Positions 10,573 through 20,672 are shown, numbered from the stretch's first letter. The stretch is DNA of 61,685 nucleotides from Fonsecaea monophora (GCF_001642475.1 NW_019174079.1:1-61685); one strand, 5' to 3'. Notes: generated by a model not told the origin, from the letters alone. Numbers and translations: made by a program.

Positions 10573-12243
10573 TCATTGAGCGCCATTTTCCGAAGGTGAA
10601 GGAGGCACAGACGCCGTGGCATGGCCGCCCTCCACTAGCTCGTCCTTGTCCATCCGGGCAAAAGCCTTGTCAACCTCGTGCTCCCAGTTGCTGAAGGCGA
10701 CAATCGCCCACTCGGCAATACCCACTAGATACAGCGCAATGCACTGCCCGACCCAGAGCCCCGGGAGACCCCAGCCGTGGAAGGCCAGCCAGATGCCCAG
10801 GGGAAGAGCGCCGCAATAGTAGCTGACGAGATTGACGGCAGCTCCAATATGCTGTCTGCCCATGCCTCGTAGAGATCCGCCACAGCTGCCATTCAATCCA
10901 TCTGCGATCTGGAACAGAGCCACATACGGCAAGACATCGGCGGTAAGCTTGACCACCCGCTCATCGTCGTTGAAGATCTTGGCAAAGACGTTCTTCGTGC
11001 CCATCAGGATGGCCAACACGATAGCTCCCATGAGCATGCTCAGCCAGGCAGCCACGTTGGCCGATCGTGCTGCGCCCTTGGCAGTGCGTAAACCGAGCAT
11101 GTTGCCCACCCGCGCGCTGGCGGCAACTCCAATGCCAAAGGGGATGGTGTTCATGACTTGGTCTGCTGTCATGATGACACTTTGGGATGCGAGAGGTATT
11201 TCTCCAAGTCGGCCAGCCGCCAATGCCACAATCTCGAAAGCCCACCACTCAGTCCCGACATGAATCACCCCCAGGAAGGCCAACTTGGCAAAGACACCCA
11301 TGTTCTGAAGGCATCTCTTGGTCCAACCGCCCCAGCATTCGCCGCCAGCCACAAATCTGGCATAGAGCACGAGGCCCAGAAACGAAAGCCAGTAGCCAAT
11401 GCCAGTTGCGAGGGGCGCCGCAAAGATGCCCCAACCAGCCACATAGACAAACAGGTAATTCAACAACGCGCTGATTGGAGAAGTAATGAGGAGCACGTAG
11501 GTCCCCGGTCGCATGATCTCCTGAGCCTGAAGGTACTTCTTCATCGTCTCGAAGTAGATGTATCCCAGTCCTCCGGGGATCAAACAACTCAAGAATTTAG
11601 AGCTGTCGTGTGATAACTGAGGGCTTTGACCCAGAGCTTTAAACACCGGCTCTGAGCACAGCCAAAGAATGGCGACGGGGACATAGAATAGAGTCAGGAC
11701 GATGAAGGCCCGTTGCAGTAGGATGCCCAAGTCATGCTTGTTCTTGCTTCCGGTGAAAGTGGAACTCGCCAGAGTATCCAAAGCAGTCGATCCTCCCATG
11801 CCAATCAGCCAGCCCGTACACATGGCGAACATGTAGGAGAAGGCAGCAGTGGAGAGGTCTTGTGGCGATGCTCGGCCAACGATCAAGATTGATACTGTTT
11901 GGAGCGAGTTCTGGAGCGAGTAGGCCAAAATGACAGGGATAGAGCCTCGGAATAAGACCCAGAATTCATGAAGAACAAGTCTCCGTGTCGGGGTGTCGTC
12001 TTCGGGGAGGATATCGAGCAGCTCGCCTTCCTGATGGCTGGGTGCTTGCTCTTCATCATGGCGCTTCTTGGGTAGAAGCCCCGTGTGTTCATCGGGTTCC
12101 TCTGGCTGAATTTCCTCATTCATCAATGCTGCTGAATGCCGTCGCTGGTTGTGATCCTCTTCTACAGAACCGCGTTCGTGAGCAGAAACCCTTCGAAGAC
12201 ACTTTGTGACTCGAGACTTACCGGTGGAACTATATCTTCGCAT
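10573..12243 (-). CDS. MATE family multidrug/toxin efflux transporter
   Basis: A multidrug and toxic compound extrusion transporter with about twelve hydrophobic segments after a ~90-residue acidic cytosolic N-terminus (GLLPKK, DILPEDD). Segments such as RGSIPVILAYSLQNS and SVIMTADQVMNTIPFGIGVAAS match fungal MATE proteins (Erc1-like). It probably exports cationic compounds by proton antiport at the vacuole or plasma membrane. I take the ATG at 12243. A 60-nt intron at 12162-12221 (gtaagt...tgtag) is likely but keeps frame, giving 536 residues spliced or 556 unspliced. The frame stays open upstream to 12654, but that part has no MATE similarity. Family is sure; the N-terminus is less so. Confidence 0.88.
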   Translation of the reverse strand: MRRYSSTGKSRVTKCLRRVSAHERGSVEEDHNQRRHSAALMNEEIQPEEPDEHTGLLPKKRHDEEQAPSHQEGELLDILPEDDTPTRRLVLHEFWVLFRGSIPVILAYSLQNSLQTVSILIVGRASPQDLSTAAFSYMFAMCTGWLIGMGGSTALDTLASSTFTGSKNKHDLGILLQRAFIVLTLFYVPVAILWLCSEPVFKALGQSPQLSHDSSKFLSCLIPGGLGYIYFETMKKYLQAQEIMRPGTYVLLITSPISALLNYLFVYVAGWGIFAAPLATGIGYWLSFLGLVLYARFVAGGECWGGWTKRCLQNMGVFAKLAFLGVIHVGTEWWAFEIVALAAGRLGEIPLASQSVIMTADQVMNTIPFGIGVAASARVGNMLGLRTAKGAARSANVAAWLSMLMGAIVLAILMGTKNVFAKIFNDDERVVKLTADVLPYVALFQIADGLNGSCGGSLRGMGRQHIGAAVNLVSYYCGALPLGIWLAFHGWGLPGLWVGQCIALYLVGIAEWAIVAFSNWEHEVDKAFARMDKDELVEGGHATASVPPSPSENGAQ

Positions 12244-13278
12244 GACTCGTCGATTGGCAAAGCCATACACGTTCCCTCGGGGGTCTAATATCAATATCAA
12301 CAGTCTGACGCCATTACCTTCAGAAGAAAAAAAGACAGAAATGTCTAGATTTGGGAAATCCGACAGGGTTAGTTGTGAAATAATACAAAAGAACACGTGA
12401 GAAATGGACTTAGTCAACGACGAAACATATCCATGATACGCCCCATCCCAGGTACCGACCGCCTGGACGGCTCGCCATCCCTCGAGCTGGCCAGCATAAG
12501 CAGCGATGCAGTGGCGACGGTCGGATTGGGTCGTCTGGGAATCCAATGTCAAATGGCAAAACGTAACGGGGAGACGCCTATCAAGAGTGAGTAAATGCAG
12601 TGAGCTAGAGCATGATGCAGCCGTAGAAGCTTTGAGCATTTGAGCCTTTGACAAAAGTCATTGCATTATCCAATTGTCGCGGCGCTTTTCCTTTCCTTAT
12701 CTTCAGCCCACATCTGGCTCGTTGCGATTGGGAGAAGCGACAAATGGGGACGCGGAGGGCGGAAAGGGAACCTTGTACGAAAGTCCAATGATAATCTTGC
12801 CGCGGATTGTGGGCCTTGGCTGGTATGACGCCTGAGAGATGCCAGTTGGACAAGCATCGCCGGCGTGAGGATCGAATATGCAGAGGCAGGTGGATGTACT
12901 CGGTACTTTGGGTAGGATCAGAGTGAGATTTGGGCGTGCTGCGGTGCAGCCCAAACCGTAAGATGGATATTGACTTGACGACCGAATGCATGGGTAAGGT
13001 CTGGCTGTGATCCGAGAATTTGAAGAATGCGAATTGTTTGGATGTCGGGTAGCGAATACCGCTTCAATCCGATGGGATTCAGTTCGCCATCTAAATGTGC
13101 CAGTTGATGGGTGAATGTGTCTGCCAACTGCCCTGTGGACGAAGCTTGGAAACCCGCAATGACGAGGCTGTGCGTTCTGAGCTCTGATTGGCTGCAACCT
13201 CAACATGGCAGCCTTGCGTGCCTTGCCAACTGAATTCTCTTCCATCTTCGTCTTCCCTTGTCAAAGACCATTGCAAAC
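12244..13278. promoter_or_regulatory. Divergent intergenic region, MATE / TTI2
   Basis: About 1 kb holding two promoters. A TACTCGGTAC palindrome lies at 12897-12906 and an inverted CCAAT box at 13187-13191, about 90 nt before the TTI2 ATG. The open frames here (for example 12703-13245, minus) have no recognised similarity. Confidence 0.5.
13187..13191 (-). promoter_or_regulatory. Inverted CCAAT box upstream of TTI2
   Basis: ATTGG within CTGATTGGCTG, about 90 nt before the TTI2 start. It matches the core bound by the fungal Hap/CBC complex, and the flanks fit the usual context. A five-base match alone is weak evidence. Confidence 0.35.
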
Positions 13279-14586
13279 ATGGATAGAAGTGAAATCTTAG
13301 AGAGCCTCTCACTCGAGCCGGAGAATGAGCGACCACAGACTGGTGTTCTTCGCCGACAAGCTCACTCCATCATCTCCGGCATCACATCCGATGAAGACCA
13401 CGACCACCTCCCAGCCGCACTCCTGGACCTTCTCACACAGGTCATCAAACCGCTGTTCACAAACACAAAACACCCGCAGTTGACTTCCACAGGCCGCAAG
13501 TCTCTCGTACCAGGACCGCCGCCGTCAATAGGCGCGGCAAGGTTTCTCACGTCTATAGACGACGATGAACAGGTCCAGAAACCATGGAAGCGAGCGCCCT
13601 TCACCGCGCCCCTGCTGAAGTATGTCTTACAAAGCTATATACGTCTCCCACAGCCAGTGCGCAGGTCGACGATAGAATCCCATTTCCACCTCCTCGTCCC
13701 GCCTACTCTGAACCTGATCGACGACGCATCGCCAACGTACAAATCCGACGGGTGTCTCCTGCTGCGTCTGCTTTGCACGACACTCGTCTCGACGCAGAGC
13801 GACATGCTGGAACGGACCGGGTTGACGGATGTGTTCGTCGACGCGCTCAAGACGAATTTCCTGCTGCTGCCGAGTCTGACGCCCGAGGCCGACAGTTTGC
13901 TGGTCCTGAGGGAGCTGTACCCGGCTTACCTGGCACTCGTGGACGCAAATTTCATCAGGCTGGAAGTGGCCACCACCGAGGGAGTCGACATCTCGACGGG
14001 CAAGAAACCCGACGCCGGACCAACGTGGAATATGGGCGAGGACCTGATGGCGAGGGAAGCCCTGCTCACCAAGCTCTACAGACACGGGATCATGGCGTCA
14101 TTGTCGCACCTGTCCTCGGCGACGGATTCCTTCTCAAACACAATCTCCGCCCCGATCACGACGTTGCTGCTCAACCAGATCCCCCCGGTATTCCGGCGGC
14201 TGGGGATCTACGCTGTGAAGCATCTCCAGACGCTCTTGCCCGTGATGCGTCTGGCCCTGATGGACCCATTCGTCCTGGCGGCGCCGGAGATGGCACTCAC
14301 CTCGCTGAACGTCTTGGAAGCGGTTGTCGACGTGTGCGCACCGCGCGTCAAGGATAAGTGGTGGGCCGAGATCCTCCGGGCCTGCGTCGCGTGCTGGTGC
14401 AACTGTTTGGACGAGACAGACGGCGCGAGTGACGTGCCCTCCACGACGGCTGTGCGAGAGATCATGAAGAAAACCAAAGACGTGGTGAAGATGCTGCAGG
14501 ACGTCCTGGCGAAGGAGGACTGGACGGGTATCAAGGAGAAATTGCTGAGCGAGGAGGGTGATCTGACCGGGTTATTCGAAGACTAG
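13279..14586 (+). CDS. TTI2: TTI2-like subunit of the TELO2-TTI1-TTI2 complex
   Basis: A 435-residue helical-repeat protein resembling the Tti2 family. The region around LVPPTLNLIDDASPTYKSDGC matches the family signature of a Pro-Pro, Leu-rich helix and ASPxYK followed by a CLLLRLL helix. TTT complex proteins help Hsp90 assemble PIKK kinases such as TOR, ATM/Tel1 and ATR/Mec1. The true start is the ATG at 13279; the frame extends seven codons further only through a TTG. It is a single exon with strongly biased third positions from 13700 on. The tail (about 400-435) is charged. I am fairly but not fully sure, because the family is poorly conserved. Confidence 0.7.
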   Translation: MDRSEILESLSLEPENERPQTGVLRRQAHSIISGITSDEDHDHLPAALLDLLTQVIKPLFTNTKHPQLTSTGRKSLVPGPPPSIGAARFLTSIDDDEQVQKPWKRAPFTAPLLKYVLQSYIRLPQPVRRSTIESHFHLLVPPTLNLIDDASPTYKSDGCLLLRLLCTTLVSTQSDMLERTGLTDVFVDALKTNFLLLPSLTPEADSLLVLRELYPAYLALVDANFIRLEVATTEGVDISTGKKPDAGPTWNMGEDLMAREALLTKLYRHGIMASLSHLSSATDSFSNTISAPITTLLLNQIPPVFRRLGIYAVKHLQTLLPVMRLALMDPFVLAAPEMALTSLNVLEAVVDVCAPRVKDKWWAEILRACVACWCNCLDETDGASDVPSTTAVREIMKKTKDVVKMLQDVLAKEDWTGIKEKLLSEEGDLTGLFED

Positions 14587-14974
14587 AGAGGATGCATGTA
14601 TCATCACACTGAGGATTCATATGCTTTCGTTTGGTTACAAGAATTGGCCACTGCAAGCTTCACGCATGACGGTTCAAAGACGCGCATACTTGGCTATGTG
14701 CGGAAGAAAAGAGGGAGATGGCGAATGCTCGATTCCCGTGGCGGTCAATACTATATATCGCCCTGTGGTCCTTCTCTGTTGAACAAAACAAAAACTCACG
14801 CTATGAACCTCCGTTTCCAGGGGCGAATGTCAATCTATACGGGTATCACGAATTGATCAGAACAACAAAAGAAAAGGTCCATTCTAGCACCCCCCAGAAA
14901 ATGCCGTCGCTTGTCGATTCCCCCACCCCAATGATGATGGCCATCAGAATCAAACACCATGCACACACACGCGT
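14587..14974. other. Convergent intergenic region, TTI2 / FIG4
   Basis: Short stretch of 3' untranslated sequence for two converging genes. No gene, repeat or structured RNA is recognised. Confidence 0.5.
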
Positions 14975-17900
14975 CTAGCCGACGACGGGTCCATCAGCGT
15001 TCCCCTCCATCTCATCGCCGACCACGGGCCGCTGTTTGAACAGACTCTTCCCCCTCAACCACTTCCTGTAGGCCTTGTATCGCTTCTTCCCACCGTCCTC
15101 CTCCAGCACGGTCAGCGGGTCCTCCACCTGCCCACTCGCCACATACTCCAGGTAATCATCGATGCTGGCCTCGGCCCTCTCCTCCATCGTCAGCGTCACC
15201 GCACCGCGCTCATCGTCAAAGTGTCGGAGCACTTTGTGATCGGCCGGGTCGGACGAGGTCTTGGACAGGTACTCGAGGAATTCGAGCGGCGCCGAGGAGT
15301 AGTCTATGTCACTGGACACCACCAACGGGATGGTCGACGGGTGTGCCACGTAGCGCTGGTACTCTTTCAACTGGCGCACCTGAGGGTTGAGAGAGTTTTC
15401 GATGAGGGATGTGAAGGCGTGGAGGGCAAGCTCGGCTTTTGTGGGTGGGCCAAGGAGAAGGGAGCTGTTGGTCAGGTCACTACTCGTGGTGGTTGGCAGT
15501 CTTGGGATCTTGGGCACTGAGGTTGACTGGACCTCGAACGAGGGTTCCTTGATGATGCCCGTGTATCGGCGGCCTCTCAGGGCGTTGTGAAGCTGCTGCT
15601 GCGCGTCGAGCCAAGGCCCCAGAGTGCTGGGCTTCGGAGTCGGCTCAATTGCTGATGGGGTGGCCGAATTCAAACGTCCGTCGGCGGACGACACCATTGT
15701 TTCTCCTCCGATCGTGGACGCGGTATCGTCCGACGGCGCAACTATCTTGACGCCCTTCCGAGTTCCCTGCCCTTTTTCATGCCCTTCTCCGTCGCTGTCG
15801 TTCGCCGTCCGCACCCTAAACGGGCTGAGATCGTATTTTCCGGCCGAAGTTGAGCTGATCGGGATATATTGTAAATTCGAGCGCATTTTGAAGGAGAAGA
15901 GCTTCCGGAATGAGGATATGGATAGAGGCCGGTAGTATTCGACCCAATAATCGTCAAAAAATGTCAACGGTCTGTCGCGCAGCTCATGCGGCCAGAGCGA
16001 TGGCGGCATCTGCGGCGTTTCGAGGTATTCGTCCGTGTACCAGTGGCGGTAACTCGGTCGCCGTTTGCCAAACATGGATCGTGGATCGGAGTGGTGCAAA
16101 TAATAGTCCGTGGTGAGATCCCAAAGCATGGGCTGGCCTTGAGAGAAGACATAGTTTCCAAGGAACAGGTTGTACGCTTCCTGCCTCTGCGCGTCCATGA
16201 ACGAGTTGTTGTAGTACCGCTTGAAACTCTCGACCATGTCGCGCGAATGGCTCGTCCACTGGTTGATCTTTCGGTACGTGGCCATGGTGTTCACCAGGTG
16301 TGAGCCACCATACTGTACGGCTATAGTATCGCCGTGGTCGTGCCACATGTGGGTGAACAGGTTTACAGCATCGGAGTCGTACTCGACCGACGGATGCTCA
16401 ATCACCCCTAATGCCTGAAGTTGGTATCCGAGAGCCTTCTTCGCAATCACAAATTGAGCAGCATTGGTTCGGTCGAGACAGTCGATGCAGTTGGTTCTTG
16501 CGACACCGGTTTGGAGACGGAGGCCCGATTCCTCGTCACGGCCGTTCTGAAAGAAGCCTGTTCTGGGAAGGATATCTTCAGCTATTGCCTCCAGACTGCC
16601 AATGACATCTTGATCTCTACTTTTCGATGCTCGACTCATGTCCCATGCATGATACACAATCTGCTTGTCCTTCGGCAAGAATTGATTGAGGTAATTCACC
16701 GCGAGAGTGTACTCTTTCAGCAGCTTGGACTCCCTTGGAGTGCGTTCGCGGGCCTTTATCAGGTTGAGCACGTATATGGGTGTTCCGTACCGCTTGAAAA
16801 GGTTGTCGAAGTGGAGAGCAGCAGCGCTGAAGAACGGGTCCACCACGTTAAGATGGATGTCAGGTTTTGGCGAGACACCTGTGCTGTCCTGAGTCCAGTG
16901 CAATGGAATACTGCCACGATGTTGCACATAGGAAGTGTATTTGTTGTTTGCGAACAGCACGGGGCCCGGGGCGTGAAATGAAGTGGTCAGCATTTCTGAT
17001 ACGATTTGCTCGGTTTCCACGTCGTTTGCCACGTATCCAAGGTCATTGGCACCACGTTTCAGGAATCTGGCGCCGGCAAAGAATCTCGATCGACGGGCAA
17101 TGATTGTCACATAAACTACCCTGCCCCAGTATACCGACAGTGAGCTTTGATCGACGTAGCCATGAACGACCGACAGACACCAGTCGTACGGGTTCTTGAG
17201 AACTTCTTTGGCGGGTTGCAAGAGGTGATGGTTCCAGACAAACATATCGTTGTGATCTGGCTTGTGAGGCTCTGTCAGTCCCTCCTGGAGTGCTTGCCGT
17301 TCGCGCATGATATTGTGCTGCAGTGTTCGGGTGACATCGTACGAATAGCTAAAATAGAAGGACCTGGTAAGATCGAGATTGTTAAGGATACCGATAAACC
17401 GTGTCTCTTCGAGGTGTCGGTCCGATTTCGTTCGTGTGGATGCTGCCGTTACCAGAGGCATGAGTTCCGTCTTGTCGATTTGATAGATGTAATGGCCCCC
17501 AATCATGGCCACTTGACTCCTTTTGGTCACGTACAGCATGTAATACTGGGCTGTAAAGCGGATGAATCCCAGGAGGCCCCAGAAGCTAGTCTTGATCTTC
17601 AGCCCGCCGGTTGCTCGATTGCCCTCGTCAATAGCATTGAGAATCTGCTGCGTTTCCTTTTTGGTGTAGACGATGTCATCTTCCGTAATGTTAAGCTCAC
17701 CCGGTTCTGACGTCCGATCAATCTTCAGTATCCGAAATGCCGAGTCCAAAAGGTCTGAACCAACGATATAGTAATAGTTGGCGGTTTCGTGGAGGGTAAA
17801 CTTGTGCATTTTGCTGACGCCTTCCTCTCCCACTTTGCTTACAAGTGCACCTCTATTGCGTTGCAGTGCCGTCGGAGAAGGACTCGCCGTGCGGTGGAAA

Positions 17901-18223
17901 GACTTGGACAGATCATAGTCGTCCTCATCATCCTCAACCTCTCTCTGCCCTGGCGCAAGAGGCGGCGACTCCGGAGGATTGTTGGACAGCTGAGGGTATT
18001 TCTGAGGAACTACCTTCTCTGTCTCGTCCGAATCTGACTTGTTGACTTCGAGGACTCGAGGGGTGTTGTTGTTGTTGTCAACATCAACGTCTTGTGCAGG
18101 TGTTTTGAGTCCACCGCCCTGCCCGTCTGTACCATCGGCGGAAGCATCATCAGTTGCATCTGCAGAGTCATCGCCAGATTTGACCAAGACCTGATTGGCG
18201 ACGAACTCTCTGAAAGATTCCAT
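14975..18223 (-). CDS. FIG4: FIG4-type polyphosphoinositide phosphatase (SAC domain)
   Basis: A 1082-residue SAC phosphatase. The catalytic CX5R motif is CIDCLDR with Cys at residue 579, followed by TN as in Fig4/Sac proteins. The SAC N-lobe begins near MHKFTLHETANYY (about 140) and includes RFIGILNNLDLTRSFYFSYSYD. The long C-terminal half with FDDYWVEYYRPLSISSF is typical of Fig4 and absent in Sac1. It removes the 5-phosphate of PI(3,5)P2 and works with Vac14 and Fab1 at the vacuole/late endosome. The first ~130 residues are acidic, Asn-rich and disordered. It appears to be a single exon with the ATG at 18223. It is divergent from the acyl-CoA dehydrogenase gene. Confidence 0.94.
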   Translation of the reverse strand: MESFREFVANQVLVKSGDDSADATDDASADGTDGQGGGLKTPAQDVDVDNNNNTPRVLEVNKSDSDETEKVVPQKYPQLSNNPPESPPLAPGQREVEDDEDDYDLSKSFHRTASPSPTALQRNRGALVSKVGEEGVSKMHKFTLHETANYYYIVGSDLLDSAFRILKIDRTSEPGELNITEDDIVYTKKETQQILNAIDEGNRATGGLKIKTSFWGLLGFIRFTAQYYMLYVTKRSQVAMIGGHYIYQIDKTELMPLVTAASTRTKSDRHLEETRFIGILNNLDLTRSFYFSYSYDVTRTLQHNIMRERQALQEGLTEPHKPDHNDMFVWNHHLLQPAKEVLKNPYDWCLSVVHGYVDQSSLSVYWGRVVYVTIIARRSRFFAGARFLKRGANDLGYVANDVETEQIVSEMLTTSFHAPGPVLFANNKYTSYVQHRGSIPLHWTQDSTGVSPKPDIHLNVVDPFFSAAALHFDNLFKRYGTPIYVLNLIKARERTPRESKLLKEYTLAVNYLNQFLPKDKQIVYHAWDMSRASKSRDQDVIGSLEAIAEDILPRTGFFQNGRDEESGLRLQTGVARTNCIDCLDRTNAAQFVIAKKALGYQLQALGVIEHPSVEYDSDAVNLFTHMWHDHGDTIAVQYGGSHLVNTMATYRKINQWTSHSRDMVESFKRYYNNSFMDAQRQEAYNLFLGNYVFSQGQPMLWDLTTDYYLHHSDPRSMFGKRRPSYRHWYTDEYLETPQMPPSLWPHELRDRPLTFFDDYWVEYYRPLSISSFRKLFSFKMRSNLQYIPISSTSAGKYDLSPFRVRTANDSDGEGHEKGQGTRKGVKIVAPSDDTASTIGGETMVSSADGRLNSATPSAIEPTPKPSTLGPWLDAQQQLHNALRGRRYTGIIKEPSFEVQSTSVPKIPRLPTTTSSDLTNSSLLLGPPTKAELALHAFTSLIENSLNPQVRQLKEYQRYVAHPSTIPLVVSSDIDYSSAPLEFLEYLSKTSSDPADHKVLRHFDDERGAVTLTMEERAEASIDDYLEYVASGQVEDPLTVLEEDGGKKRYKAYRKWLRGKSLFKQRPVVGDEMEGNADGPVVG

Positions 18224-18493
18224 AATTGAAAACCGCGTCTCACGTTGCCTGGGGTGGCAACCAACAACACCTGATCACCTCCATCGGCGACACTTGCTTT
18301 CTGAGTTGATGAATACTGTCACAGTAGTCAGCACATAAGGGTCGACATGATTGAGGCTGTGATAAGGGCTATAATGATGCAGCCTTTCCTTGTTGGAGAT
18401 GGATATCCGACACGAATGCACCAAAGATGTCACCACCGTGATATTGTTTCCCATTTTGGTTTACTCTCGCCAAGTTCGCCAAGACTGATCCGG

Positions 18494-18499
18494 CCGAGG
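18494..18499 (-). promoter_or_regulatory. Possible FarA/FarB fatty-acid response element
   Basis: CCGAGG, the reverse complement of CCTCGG, about 170 nt before the acyl-CoA dehydrogenase start. CCTCGG is the known core for FarA/FarB, which induce fatty-acid oxidation and peroxisome genes in Aspergillus. One six-base match in ~440 nt could be chance, but it fits the product. Confidence 0.35.
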
Positions 18500-18588
18500 C
18501 TCGATTCGGGCTCGTCGTTAGTTTCACTTCTCCCCGCGTCTTTCTTCCAAGGTTGTGGCGCGTCTTACCCTAGGCGCCCCAGATCAAG

Positions 18589-18597
18589 TATAAAAAT
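18589..18597 (+). promoter_or_regulatory. TATA-like box of acyl-CoA dehydrogenase gene
   Basis: TATAAAAAT centred about 73 nt before the ATG at 18666, a normal distance for a short fungal leader. Confidence 0.4.
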
Positions 18598-18665
18598 GTA
18601 ACCAGTGGTACATTGGGCAGCTTGAGCCTCCGCTGCCTACCTAACTGCACAATCGAACTCCAAAA

Positions 18666-20015
18666 ATGGCTCCCACCGCCCCAGCTCCTTTCTCCGAACC
18701 ACTCCTCCCTCAGCTCGATCTCGGGGATCCGTATTACACGGAGAAACACCACCGCCTCCGTGCCTTTGTCCGCAACTACATTGAGACCGAGATCGCTCCC
18801 TATGCGCAAGAATGGGAAGAGGCAGGCCAGGTGCCGGAGCATGTCCGTCTACGATATTGCCAGCTCGGGTTCGCGGTCACGCATCCTGTCGTTGATCCCG
18901 CTGATGCGGGCGGTGTCCAACTGCCTGCCGGAATACCTTACGACGAATGGGATACGTGGTGCTCCGTTATCGTAACCGACGAGGTCAGCCGTCTGGGCTG
19001 GTGTGGTCCAATGTGGGGCATTTCAGGCGGCAACTCTATCGGTGCACCGCCTATTGCGCGCTATGGAACAAAAGAACAAAGACAAAGGTGGCTGCCGAAG
19101 ATCGCCAGAGGAGAGCTCAGATTTTGTCTGGGCATCACCGAGCCAGACGGAGGGAGCGACGTCGCCAACATCAAAACCACCGCGGAGAGGAGGGGAGATC
19201 GTTATATCGTGAACGGCAATAAGAAATGGATCACCAACGCTCTCTGGTGCGACTATTGTACAGCTGCGGTGAGGACCGGTGGACCAGGCCATGGAGGGAT
19301 CAGCCTGTTGGTTATCCCGCTCAAGGCAGAGGGCGTCACATTAAGAAGATTGGAGAATACAGGCGTCCACGCCAGCGGTATGACACTTGATCCTGTTTCT
19401 GACTACCAACCCACTCTAACATTCTTAGGATCAACCTACATCACTTTTGACGATGTCGAAGTACCCGCGGACCACCTCATTGGACGCGAAGGCGGCGGCT
19501 TCCCCATGATCATGTCTAACTTCAACCCAGAGCGTCTCTCTCTGGCTACTGCCTCACTCCGTCTCGCTCGGGTCTGCGCCCAAGATGCGTACAATTACGC
19601 CTGCGATCGCGAGACCTTTGGCAAGAAACTGATCGAGCATCCTCCCATCAAGGCAAAGATTGCCAAATTCGGACTCTTGATTGAACCCGCCCACGCATTC
19701 CTCGAGCAGCTGTGCTACATCATTGAAACTTCACGCGTGACAGGAAAGCCGGTCAATATCGGCGGCATGACAGCCTTGCTAAAGGTGATGAGCACAAGGT
19801 GCTTGGAAAAGGTGTGTCGAGAGGCACAGCAGATCATGGGTGGAGCCGGCTACTCAAAGACGGGGCGAGGTGCCCGGATCGAACAGATCAGTCGAGATGT
19901 GCGTGTTCACGTTGTCGGTGGTGGTAGTGAAGAAATCATGCTCGACCTGGCCGTCCGTCAAGAGGTCAAGGATGTCAAGCTGAGAGCTGCTAGGCTTGCG
20001 GGCGCGAAGCTGTAA
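18666..20015 (+). CDS. Acyl-CoA dehydrogenase, probably peroxisomal (AKL tail)
   Basis: An FAD-dependent acyl-CoA dehydrogenase. Recognisable blocks are ITEPDGGSDVANI and KKWITNA (flavin/substrate region), NFNPERL and RETFGKKL (helical domain), and QIMGGAGYSKTGRG before the C-terminus. The protein ends AKL, which fits the PTS1 peroxisome signal, and lacks a clear mitochondrial presequence. Filamentous fungi are known to have peroxisomal acyl-CoA dehydrogenases. A 51-nt intron at 19378-19428 (gtatga...ctaac...ttag) is very likely: removal joins GVHASG to STYITFDDVEVP, the normal family sequence, and gives 432 residues. The intron is 3n and stop-free, so the frame reads through it. A FarA-like site and a TATA box precede the gene. 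Chain-length preference cannot be read from the sequence. Confidence 0.92.
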   Translation: MAPTAPAPFSEPLLPQLDLGDPYYTEKHHRLRAFVRNYIETEIAPYAQEWEEAGQVPEHVRLRYCQLGFAVTHPVVDPADAGGVQLPAGIPYDEWDTWCSVIVTDEVSRLGWCGPMWGISGGNSIGAPPIARYGTKEQRQRWLPKIARGELRFCLGITEPDGGSDVANIKTTAERRGDRYIVNGNKKWITNALWCDYCTAAVRTGGPGHGGISLLVIPLKAEGVTLRRLENTGVHASGMTLDPVSDYQPTLTFLGSTYITFDDVEVPADHLIGREGGGFPMIMSNFNPERLSLATASLRLARVCAQDAYNYACDRETFGKKLIEHPPIKAKIAKFGLLIEPAHAFLEQLCYIIETSRVTGKPVNIGGMTALLKVMSTRCLEKVCREAQQIMGGAGYSKTGRGARIEQISRDVRVHVVGGGSEEIMLDLAVRQEVKDVKLRAARLAGAKL

Positions 20016-20672
20016 AGGAGAGATTGTTGTGAGAATTGTACAGGTCATTGTTCATTTCACCTCATGCGAGCTCCCGCATGCCATGGCGATTAGTATAGAA
20101 GTCGACGCTGCTCGATTCCATGGTCCAGGTCCATTTAAAAGTCCATGCCACATAGCAATAGCGAGATTGTTATTGCAGTATTGATGCCATTGATGGAACG
20201 AGTCCAAGACTGCCTAGCAGCTTGTGGTGTTGCCTGCCCCGTCAATTGCTCTGGGTACTGCCTGACCGATATCCCTTCGCCTCGGCTCCTCGGTTGCCGC
20301 TACTGCTCGTTGAGCTTGGTTCGATGCGAGGCTGTACCACCGCCATCATTGGTTACGACCCCTGAGTATGAAAGAGGGTTCTGCTATTTTGGCTAGTTTC
20401 GAGATAGAACTCTTGCTGAGGTTCTTGCCGAGGCTGCTCTTGGAGGGTTTTTGCTAGGTGGTGTTCGTGGAAGTAATAAGGTACGTTGCACGTATCTTGT
20501 AATTTCTGGGATGTGTCTGAGTGCAGAGGAAACCGAGGCGAGCCGGAAGGAAATGAGAGGGAGGCGTTCCTCACACCTGCCGGAGATAGATCGGTGAGAT
20601 AGAGGGGGAGTTCCGCCTTTGCCCAGCTCCGGGATGCCTCCCTGATTAGCCAGCCCGTTTTGTTGCGCAGCC
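20016..20672. other. Convergent intergenic region, acyl-CoA dehydrogenase / CCA1
   Basis: 3' flanks of two converging genes. The reading frame 20353-20676 (minus) has no similarity I recognise. No repeat or RNA gene is seen. Confidence 0.5.

Larger units (their letters stand above)
18224..18665. promoter_or_regulatory. Divergent promoter region, FIG4 / acyl-CoA dehydrogenase
   Basis: A 442-nt space between divergent starts. On the dehydrogenase side it holds a CCGAGG word (18494-18499) and a TATA-like TATAAAAAT (18589-18597), listed separately. Nothing distinct is seen on the FIG4 side. Confidence 0.5.

Noticed and set aside
12244..12654. N-terminal extension of the MATE open frame
   Set aside because: The frame stays open by chance; residues show no MATE similarity, and a good ATG lies at 12243.
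17147..17710. Antisense open frame in FIG4
   Set aside because: It lies wholly opposite a strongly conserved coding exon and resembles nothing known.
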